Below, in pieces: positions 58,074-64,000 of a stretch of DNA of 64,000 nt (positions are counted from its first letter, which is position 1; every line of letters begins with the position of its first letter). A program made the translations under genes and the position numbers. Origin of the DNA: Mycolicibacter heraklionensis (GTDB lineage Bacteria > Actinomycetota > Actinomycetes > Mycobacteriales > Mycobacteriaceae); contig NZ_CP080997.1 of NCBI RefSeq assembly GCF_019645815.1, positions 3,290,880 to 3,354,879 of the forward strand, given 5' to 3'. The notes below the pieces were generated by a model. That model was not told where the DNA came from. It worked only from the letters and a program-made list of their open reading frames with translations, and did not search any database.

Positions 58074-59186
58074 TCAGGCCGCCAAGGACGCCAGCGCGTC
58101 GCCCAGCACATCGCCTGCGCCGCTACCCGCGACATCGCCCAGGGCACCGGTGATGGTGTCGAACACCGCCTGCGGGAACTCTACGAGCGCCGAGAAGACG
58201 TCGCTGAAGCCGGTCTGCAACGCAGCGAGGATCTCGGAGGGGTCGCCACCCAGTAGGGCTTCCCAGATGTGCCAGCTCGCCATCTGTGGCGCGGTGACCA
58301 GGTCACGGAAGTCGACGAACAGCCCGGTGAGCAGGCCCGGGTTCTCCGCCACCTCTGTTCCATTCCAGCTGACCAGCGTCCAGCCGTCGGTCGGGTTGCC
58401 TTCGACCACGACCTGGCCGGTGTTGGGGAGCCCGCGGTCACCGGCGAGCGTCTCCAAGAACAGCCCCCAATCGGGGTTCTTGACGTTCATCATCGTCCAC
58501 GCCATGATCGCCGCGCCGTGCGAAAATGCCACGTCGGTCCCGGTGCTGTCGGGGTCTGCCGTACTGGCGTCGTAGATGGTCTGAATGGCGCCACTGTAGT
58601 TGTCCTGGAACGCCATCCCGTTGGGGTTGATGCTCGAACCCAGCATCGGCACCCAGTATGCCCCGGTCATCCACGCGATGGTGGGCAGGAGATAGAGGAG
58701 GCCGGGAAGGGTGCCGCTCTGTCCTTCCAGCCACCCGGCATTGATCTCACCGAGCCCGGACAGGATCTGGCTCGGGTCGAGCAGCGGGGTCGGGCCTCCC
58801 GGGATCTGGTCGTAGTTGTTGTTGCCCAGCAGCAACTGGACCAGCGACCACGCCGTCTGCTGGGCCCGCAGGAAGTCCGAGGCGTAGACGCGGGCGATGT
58901 CGTTGTCGCCGCCGTTGTACAGCTGCTCGCCGACAGTGATCGCCTGCTGCTCGCCGAGTTCAGTCAGTGGAGCACCCGGCGCCGTCGTCCCGATGTAGTC
59001 CGTCACGTTCTCCGTCGATTGCCCGTGCCGGACCAGATCGAGCAGGATGTCCGTTGCGGTCAGCTGGATGTTCGGCAAATGGACGGCGGGCAGCGGCCCG
59101 GCTATCGGAGCCACCGGGCCGACAGCAACGAGGCCAGCACCAACGAGGGCGACTCCGGCGGTGATCCACGGGCGAGTGTGGTGCAT
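58074..59186 (-). CDS. Secreted histidine phosphatase-family protein, copy 1
   Basis: A 370-residue exported protein. The leader MHHTRPWITAGVALVGAG is very like that of the GjpA-type proteins. The mature part is a histidine phosphatase domain with the RHG motif LVRHGQSTEN (His54), the PLTELGEQQAITVGEQL block, and the second His in DVAFSHGAAIMAW. The C-terminal PE/PPE-like tail is Ala/Gly rich. Substrate unknown; enzyme class includes phosphoglycerate mutase- and phytase-like proteins. GAAGGAG lies before ATG 59186. Paralogue of the next gene; a hairpin follows. Confidence 0.86.
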   Translation of the reverse strand: MHHTRPWITAGVALVGAGLVAVGPVAPIAGPLPAVHLPNIQLTATDILLDLVRHGQSTENVTDYIGTTAPGAPLTELGEQQAITVGEQLYNGGDNDIARVYASDFLRAQQTAWSLVQLLLGNNNYDQIPGGPTPLLDPSQILSGLGEINAGWLEGQSGTLPGLLYLLPTIAWMTGAYWVPMLGSSINPNGMAFQDNYSGAIQTIYDASTADPDSTGTDVAFSHGAAIMAWTMMNVKNPDWGLFLETLAGDRGLPNTGQVVVEGNPTDGWTLVSWNGTEVAENPGLLTGLFVDFRDLVTAPQMASWHIWEALLGGDPSEILAALQTGFSDVFSALVEFPQAVFDTITGALGDVAGSGAGDVLGDALASLAA

Positions 59187-59341
59187 GACCTTCTCCTTCA
59201 GCGAGTCCGTAGCTTCCGTTACGCTCCGACGCGTAGCGCAATACTTCGCTGAAAATATCCCGTTGGTTTTCCTATGTCAATGCTTAATCCGCTGGATTCA
59301 TGCGGCGGTCCCAGCGTCGCCTCTCCTCCGTCGAGCCTCGC

Positions 59342-59357
59342 TGAACCGCCGGGTTCA
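59342..59357 (-). terminator. Short hairpin after the second histidine phosphatase
   Basis: TGAACC and GGTTCA form a 6-bp stem with a 4-nt loop, 12 nt beyond the phosphatase stop. A second small dyad (AATCC/GGATT, 59286-59298) lies further on. The two are separated by direct repeats TTCATGCG. Weak terminator candidate. Confidence 0.4.
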
Positions 59358-59369
59358 TGCGACAGCGCG

Positions 59370-60398
59370 CTAGCCGCTCAGCGCGCCGGTGATGGTGTCG
59401 ATCACGGCCTGCGGGAACGCCGTGATGGCCCCGAGGACCTGGTCGAACCCGGTCTGCAGGGCGGCCGCGATTTCGGCCTGGTCCCCGCCCTGCAGCGCCT
59501 CCAGGATGTGCCACGTCGCGATCTGCGGCGCGACGTTCAAGTCCCGCCAGTCGACGAAGAGCCCGGTGAGCAGGTCCGGGGTCGCCGAGACCTCGTGACC
59601 GCCCCAGCTGACCAGCGTCCAGCCGTCGGTGGGGTTGCCTTCGATGACGACCTGGCCGGTGTTGTCCAGCGGAGTGTGAGTCTCGAGTAGTTCGGAGAGG
59701 ACCAGCCCGAAGTCGGGGTTCTTGACGTTCATCAACGTCCAGATCGCGATCGTGCCGGCGTGGGCGAACGCTACGTCGCTCAGCGAGCCCTCCGGGTCGG
59801 AGACGGTGTTGTTGTAAATGGCGTCGATCGCGTCGGAGACGCGATCGTTGAAAGCCACCCCGTTGGGGTCGATCGTGGATCCCAGCATCGGCACCCAGTA
59901 CTGACCCAAGGCCCACAGGAACGTCGGTAGGGCGTAGGCGATCTCGGTGAGGATGTTGAGGTCCTGCCCGTCGAACCATCCCGCATTGATCTCGTTGAGC
60001 CCGGCGAGGATCGTCAGCGGTGTGTCCGGAGCGCCTGCGGCGCTCAGCCACCCGCCGGCGGTTTCCTGCGCGCGGAGGAACTCGGATGCGTAGATCCCGC
60101 TGTAGAAGTCGGGGGCGGCAAGGTGCAGCGGGTTGGCGTCGTCGGCAAGGTAGGCGGCCTGCTGCTCCCCGAGTTCGGTGAGCGGAGCGCCCGGCGGAAG
60201 GGTGCCCAAGATGCCCTCGGCGTTGTCCACCGACTGGCCGTGGCGCACCAGGTCGAGCGTGATGTCCTGGGCGGCCAGCAGGATGTCGACCGCAACCGCA
60301 CCGGCCTGCGGCATCACGACCGGACCGGCCGCAATGGCACCCGCACCCAGCAAGGCGACGGCCGCGGTGGTCCAGGGGCGGAGGGCAGCTGACTGCAT
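59370..60398 (-). CDS. Secreted histidine phosphatase-family protein, copy 2
   Basis: A 342-residue paralogue of the previous gene. The leader MQSAALRPWTTAAVALLGAG is of the same type. The RHG motif is LVRHGQSVDN (His53) and the second His is in DVAFAHAGTIAIW. It shares the APLTELGEQQAAYLA, INAGWFDGQD, YWVPMLGSTIDPNG, NVKNPDFGLVLSEL and EGNPTDGWTLVSW segments with copy 1 but has a shorter tail. Exported; substrate unknown. ATG 60398 has AGGAA upstream. Confidence 0.86.
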   Translation of the reverse strand: MQSAALRPWTTAAVALLGAGAIAAGPVVMPQAGAVAVDILLAAQDITLDLVRHGQSVDNAEGILGTLPPGAPLTELGEQQAAYLADDANPLHLAAPDFYSGIYASEFLRAQETAGGWLSAAGAPDTPLTILAGLNEINAGWFDGQDLNILTEIAYALPTFLWALGQYWVPMLGSTIDPNGVAFNDRVSDAIDAIYNNTVSDPEGSLSDVAFAHAGTIAIWTLMNVKNPDFGLVLSELLETHTPLDNTGQVVIEGNPTDGWTLVSWGGHEVSATPDLLTGLFVDWRDLNVAPQIATWHILEALQGGDQAEIAAALQTGFDQVLGAITAFPQAVIDTITGALSG

Positions 60399-60477
60399 GG
60401 TGTGTTCCTAACGCCGGCATCGAGGCGGCCTTCGCCGCTGACTGGACGTTAGCTGATAAAAATGTGAAAAGAAACCG

Positions 60478-61254
60478 TCACTCGCCCAAGTCGTTCTGGC
60501 GTGGCGCCTCACGACCGTTCTCCGTGGGCCCGATACCGGCCGCGAACAGCTCGCCGTAGCGGCGTTGGTCAGCGGCGGCGCGCTCGGCCGGACGCTCGGT
60601 CTCGATGGAGTCGATCGATGCCTTGGCCGCGGCCAGCGCCTGCGCCGGGGTGTCGACGAATCGGCGGGCCCAGCCGACGGCTGCGTCGTAGACGCCGTCG
60701 GGGGCCACCATCTCGTCGACCAGACCCAGAGCCAGCGCCTCTTCGGCATCGAAGAACCGGCCGCTGTATGCCAATTCCTTGGCGCGGCTCGCACCGATCG
60801 CTCGGGCCAGGCGAGCCAGACCACCGCCGTCGGGGGCCAGGCCGGCCAGAATCTCGGTGGCGCCGAACTTGACGTTGTCGCCGCTGATTCGCCAATCCGC
60901 GGCCAGCGCCAGCGCCAGACCACTGCCCAGCGCGTAACCGGTGATCGCTGCCACCGTCGGTTTTCCGATGGCCGCCACCGCTTGGACGGCGTCGTGGCGC
61001 ACGCGGGCGAACACCTGTGCCTCCGCGGCGATCAGCGTGCGCAGTTCGGGCACATCGTCACCGGCGCAAAAGATCTCGTGGCCCCCGTACAACACCACGG
61101 CGGCGACGTCGTCGCGCGCCGACACCTCGGCAGCAGCCGCGGCGATCTCCCGGTAGACCTGTCGGGTCATGGCGTTGGTCGGCGGCCGCGAGACCACCAG
61201 GGTGGCCACCCCGGGCTCGTCGGTCGAGGAGTGCACCGATACGAATTCGCTCAT
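60478..61254 (-). CDS. echA17: Enoyl-CoA hydratase/isomerase family protein (EchA17-like)
   Basis: A 258-residue crotonase-fold protein. It has [40 protein letters not shown] (oxyanion loop) and [20 protein letters not shown]. At the two places where hydratases carry Glu, this protein has other residues in the first position, so activity may be altered. The ATG overlaps the NUDIX stop by one base. Order ABC-NUDIX-enoyl-CoA hydratase follows Rv3041c-Rv3039c; it is the last gene of that operon. Confidence 0.88.
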   Translation of the reverse strand: MSEFVSVHSSTDEPGVATLVVSRPPTNAMTRQVYREIAAAAAEVSARDDVAAVVLYGGHEIFCAGDDVPELRTLIAAEAQVFARVRHDAVQAVAAIGKPTVAAITGYALGSGLALALAADWRISGDNVKFGATEILAGLAPDGGGLARLARAIGASRAKELAYSGRFFDAEEALALGLVDEMVAPDGVYDAAVGWARRFVDTPAQALAAAKASIDSIETERPAERAAADQRRYGELFAAGIGPTENGREAPRQNDLGE

Positions 61255-62069
61255 CAGACCCAACGCTTCCCGCGCGCTGCGTTGTAACGGTCGGAGTTGA
61301 AGAACTCGATCTCCCAGTTGTCGCCGCGGCGAGCCAGGTCCGGCTGCACCACCACGATCTGACGTTCCACCGCCATCACGGCCTCGATGCTGCGGCCGAT
61401 GAGCGAATCCAGCTGTGTCCATGTCGGCGGCAGCAAAAAGCTGTTCCCGGCTGCGAAGTCTTCGATCGCGGCTTCGGGCGTAAGCCAGCCGGCGCGGTCG
61501 GATTCGGTGTTCTCGCCGTCCGCTCGCTGCCCGACCGGCAACGCACCCACGAAGAAGTAAGTGTCGTAGCGGCGGGTGCGCTCGGCCTCCGGAGTCACCC
61601 AGTTCGCCCACGGCCGCAACAGCTCGGCATGCAGCACCAGATTCTCGGTGCGCAGAAAGTCGCCGAACGACAGCTCGCCGGCATTCAGCGCTCGCCGGGA
61701 GTCGGCATACACCGACGCATCGGAGACAACCCGGTCCGCATCGTCGGCGGGGCCGGCGAACAGCACCCCGGATTCCTCGAAAGTCTCGCGCGCGGCAGCG
61801 CACACCAGTGCCGCGGCCAGGTCGACGTCCACTCCGAAACGTTGCGCCCACCACGTGGGCTCCGGCCCGTGCCAGGCGATTTCGGTGCTGCGGTCACGGT
61901 CGTCGACTCCACCGCCGGGAAACACCATCACCCCGGCGGCGAACTCCATCGCGGCGTGGCGACGCATCAGGAACACGTCGAGGCCCTGCCCGCCGGGGGT
62001 GTCCGCACGGACCAACATCACCGTCGCGGCAGGTCGCGTCGGCAAGGGTGGTGGCTGGGGTTCGTTCAT
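61254..62069 (-). CDS. NUDIX hydrolase (Rv3040c-like)
   Basis: A 271-residue NUDIX protein. It has [17 protein letters not shown], then the core [11 protein letters not shown] after an extra stretch (AAALVC), so the Nudix box is split by an insertion as in NUDT19-type members. This group cuts acyl-CoA or related nucleotides, and the adjacent enoyl-CoA hydratase makes acyl-CoA metabolism plausible. The ATG overlaps the ABC ATPase stop by 4 nt and its own stop overlaps the enoyl-CoA hydratase start. Confidence 0.88.
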   Translation of the reverse strand: MNEPQPPPLPTRPAATVMLVRADTPGGQGLDVFLMRRHAAMEFAAGVMVFPGGGVDDRDRSTEIAWHGPEPTWWAQRFGVDVDLAAALVCAAARETFEESGVLFAGPADDADRVVSDASVYADSRRALNAGELSFGDFLRTENLVLHAELLRPWANWVTPEAERTRRYDTYFFVGALPVGQRADGENTESDRAGWLTPEAAIEDFAAGNSFLLPPTWTQLDSLIGRSIEAVMAVERQIVVVQPDLARRGDNWEIEFFNSDRYNAARGKRWV

Positions 62070-62920
62070 GCGCGCCTCCGGTGGGCTGCTCGACTCCGGG
62101 TCCGGCGCGCGAAGTAGCGCCCGTCGATGACATCCAGTGAGATCGACTGGCCGAACGTGGCCGACAGGTTCTCGGCCGTGAGCACGTCGTCGAGCAGGCC
62201 GGCGGCCACCGCGCGCCCCTCGGCCAGCAGCAGGCAGTGGCTGAAGCCGACCGGGATTTCCTCGACATGGTGGGTGACCAGCACGATGGCCGGTGCGTCC
62301 GGGTCGGCGGCCAGATCCCCCAGCCGGGCGACCAGCTCCTCACGCCCGCCCAAGTCCAAACCGGCCGCCGGCTCGTCGAGCAGCAGCAACTCCGGGTCGG
62401 TCATCAATGCGCGGGCGATCAGCACCCGTTTGCGCTCGCCTTCGCTCAAAGTGCCGTAGGTGCGGTCGGCCAGGTGCTCGGCGCCCAGGCTCTCCAACAA
62501 GTCGATCGCCCGCTCATGGTCGACGGTGTCGTAGCGTTCCCGCCACCGTCCCAGCACCGCGTAGCCGGCCGAGATCACCAGGTCGCTGACCGTTTCCCCA
62601 CCCGGTATCCGCTGCGCGATCGACGAGGAACTCAAGCCCACGCGGGCTCGCAATTCCGTGGTGTCGACCCGGCCCAGCTGTTCGCCCAACACATAGGCGA
62701 CGCCCGAGGACGGATGTTCGGTGGCGGCGGCGATCCGCAACAACGACGTCTTGCCCGCCCCGTTGGGTCCGATGATCACCCAGCGTTCGTCGAGTTCGAC
62801 CGACCAGTCCAGCGGCCCCACCAAAGTGCGCCCGTCGCGGCACAGCGAAATGCCCTCGAAGTGGATCAACAGATCCTGATCGGCCCCGGTTGCGGGAGTG
62901 GGACGTCCGGTATCGGGCAC
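62066..62920 (-). CDS. ABC transporter ATP-binding protein (Rv3041c-like)
   Basis: A 284-residue ABC ATPase without membrane part. Walker A GPNGAGKTS, Q-loop region near VGLSSSSIA, signature LSEGERKRVLIARAL, Walker B LLLLDEPAAGLD and the switch His in LVTHHVEEI are all present. It resembles the single ATPase subunits that may act on ribosomes or membrane partners. GTG 62920 (VPDTGRPTPATG) was chosen; a longer ATG at 63040 adds a basic tail. No permease gene is adjacent. First gene of the three-gene operon with NUDIX and enoyl-CoA hydratase. Confidence 0.88.
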   Translation of the reverse strand: MPDTGRPTPATGADQDLLIHFEGISLCRDGRTLVGPLDWSVELDERWVIIGPNGAGKTSLLRIAAATEHPSSGVAYVLGEQLGRVDTTELRARVGLSSSSIAQRIPGGETVSDLVISAGYAVLGRWRERYDTVDHERAIDLLESLGAEHLADRTYGTLSEGERKRVLIARALMTDPELLLLDEPAAGLDLGGREELVARLGDLAADPDAPAIVLVTHHVEEIPVGFSHCLLLAEGRAVAAGLLDDVLTAENLSATFGQSISLDVIDGRYFARRTRSRAAHRRRA

Positions 62921-63083
62921 GGCCCTATCGTGCCGTATCCGGGCCCCGCGGCGACCGACCGGGGTGCCGCTAGCCCGAGAACATTTCCGGGCGATCTTCT
63001 CCATACCGCCACGAAGATGCATTGTTGTAATGTTTGCCACGGTTGACGCTCACTAATCCTTAGGTTTTGGTTCAGGGGGCTTC

Positions 63084-64000
63084 GTGTTCCGTATTCCCGG
63101 CGTTCTCGCGGTCGGCCTTGTCGGTGCCGGCCTGCTCGCCTCCCCCGCTCCGGCGGACGCCGCGGTCCCGGCACCACAGCTCACCGGCGCCGATTCACCC
63201 TTGGGCAGCGGAACGGCTCTGATCATGGGCGGCAGCGGCATGCCGACACCGGGGCAGACCTACGCGGACATGGTCAACGAGCTCTACCTGGCACCGCTGG
63301 GCTTCACCGGCACCACCCAGATCGTGAGCACCCCCGAGGCGCTGTACCCCTTCCTGGGCCCGTTCACCGGGACCTTCGACCAGTCGGCCGCCGAGGGCAG
63401 CCAGATCCTGGAGCTGGAGATCCTGCGACAGATCGTCGGAGGTCAGGTCAACGCCGAGAACCCCGTAGTGGTGTTCGGCTGGTCGCAGAGCGCGGTGATT
63501 TCCTCGTTGCTGATGCAGCGGCTCGCCGATGATGACGTGCCCAGCGACTACGTGCACTTCGTGCTGATCGGTGACGAGAGCCTGCCCAACGGCGGGATGC
63601 TGTCCCGCTTCGACCTGCCGGCCGGTGTCCACACGGAAATCCCCAGCCTGGGGCTGACCTTCAGTGGCCCACAGCCGGCAGATCTGTTCCCCACCACCGT
63701 CTACACCCACGAATACGACGGCTTTGCCGACTTCCCGCAGTATCCGCTCAACTTCTTGTCCACCCTCAACGCGGCGATGGGCATCATCTTCGAGCACACG
63801 ACCTACCTGGGGGTCACTCCCGAGGACATCGCAAACGCGATCGAACTGCCGACCTCCTCCGATGACGTCCTGACCGACTACTACATGATCCCGGCCGGCA
63901 CCCTGCCCCTGCTCGCGCCGCTGGAAGCGCTGCCGTACGTCGGCCCGCCGATGGCCGACCTGCTGGGGCCGCCCCTGGAAGTGCTGGTGAACCTGGGCTA
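63084..64000 (+). CDS. Secreted PE-PPE-domain alpha/beta hydrolase (3' end outside window)
   Basis: Open to the window edge, about 305 codons. The leader VFRIPGVLAVGLVGAGLLAS ends near ADAAVPAP. The rest is the PE-PPE C-terminal hydrolase domain (PF08237-like): ALIMGGSGMPTPGQTY, then the nucleophile motif GWSQS (Ser134), and HFVLIGDESLPNGG. Such serine hydrolases are found in PE/PPE proteins, but here there is no PE or PPE domain, only a signal peptide. GTG 63084 follows AGGGGG at 5 nt. It is divergent from the ABC ATPase gene. In M. tuberculosis serB2 would come next. Confidence 0.85.
   Translation, partial: MFRIPGVLAVGLVGAGLLASPAPADAAVPAPQLTGADSPLGSGTALIMGGSGMPTPGQTYADMVNELYLAPLGFTGTTQIVSTPEALYPFLGPFTGTFDQSAAEGSQILELEILRQIVGGQVNAENPVVVFGWSQSAVISSLLMQRLADDDVPSDYVHFVLIGDESLPNGGMLSRFDLPAGVHTEIPSLGLTFSGPQPADLFPTTVYTHEYDGFADFPQYPLNFLSTLNAAMGIIFEHTTYLGVTPEDIANAIELPTSSDDVLTDYYMIPAGTLPLLAPLEALPYVGPPMADLLGPPLEVLVNLG

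Noticed and set aside
62921..63040. Longer ABC ATPase starting at ATG 63040
   Set aside because: The added sequence is basic and low-complexity and comes near the divergent gene's leader; GTG 62920 fits the family better.

Overview
The window is a mycobacterial chromosome segment: high GC, GTG starts, ATGA/GTGA-coupled genes, a PGRS protein, LppZ/LpqA-type lipoproteins and F420 enzymes. From memory, the gene order follows M. tuberculosis Rv3001c to Rv3041c. The GjpA-type porins and the PGRS-cellulase point to a non-tuberculous species, possibly Mycolicibacter (M. terrae group). I cannot fix the species from the sequence.

Conserved backbone, left to right: ilvBNC with a leader-peptide attenuator (1-3603); cfp6, doxX-like gene and lppZ (5267-7766); gatB, then pfkA nested between gatB and gatA-gatC (12560-18581); an ACT-domain gene (18694-19359); ligA (22358-24451); a MetE-like gene and an LpqA-like lipoprotein (24880-26578); mnmA-iscS-acyltransferase-GNAT operon (26654-30649); etfBA (35130-36916); the methylglucose lipopolysaccharide (MGLP) genes for a methyltransferase, GH57 enzyme and GT4 enzyme (37114-40794) and an acetyltransferase (52858-53598); Rv3035/Rv3036c/Rv3037c/Rv3038c-like genes (53690-57928); enoyl-CoA hydratase, NUDIX and ABC ATPase (60478-62920).

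Accessory insertions break this backbone: (a) a metal-dependent hydrolase with its TetR (3659-5175); (b) two tandem GjpA-like secreted proteins with duplicated leaders and terminators, plus a Tat-exported phosphoesterase (8037-12115); (c) TenA, DUF2237 and a small secreted protein (14104-15579); (d) a PGRS protein with a cellulase-like domain whose catalytic residues look degraded, divergent from a TetR gene with a 23-bp dyad between them (19366-22361); (e) a LAL regulator with two Rossmann-fold enzymes (30750-35083); (f) a 12-kb catabolic block (40805-52852); (g) two tandem secreted histidine phosphatases (58074-60398); (h) a secreted PE-PPE-domain hydrolase cut by the right edge (63084-64000).

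The most interesting region is block (f). It holds an alcohol dehydrogenase, a Baeyer-Villiger monooxygenase, a haloalkane dehalogenase, an HSL esterase, an aldehyde dehydrogenase, two F420-type enzymes and three regulators, which together would suit conversion of a halide, alcohol or ketone to ester and acid. Almost the same palindrome lies before the monooxygenase and between the divergent aldehyde dehydrogenase and luciferase-like genes, suggesting one regulon. The block also separates the MGLP glycosyltransferase from the acetyltransferase. A second theme is an export leader (PW-x-AGVALVGAG type) shared by the porin-like proteins and the histidine phosphatases, which suggests a common exported-protein module.
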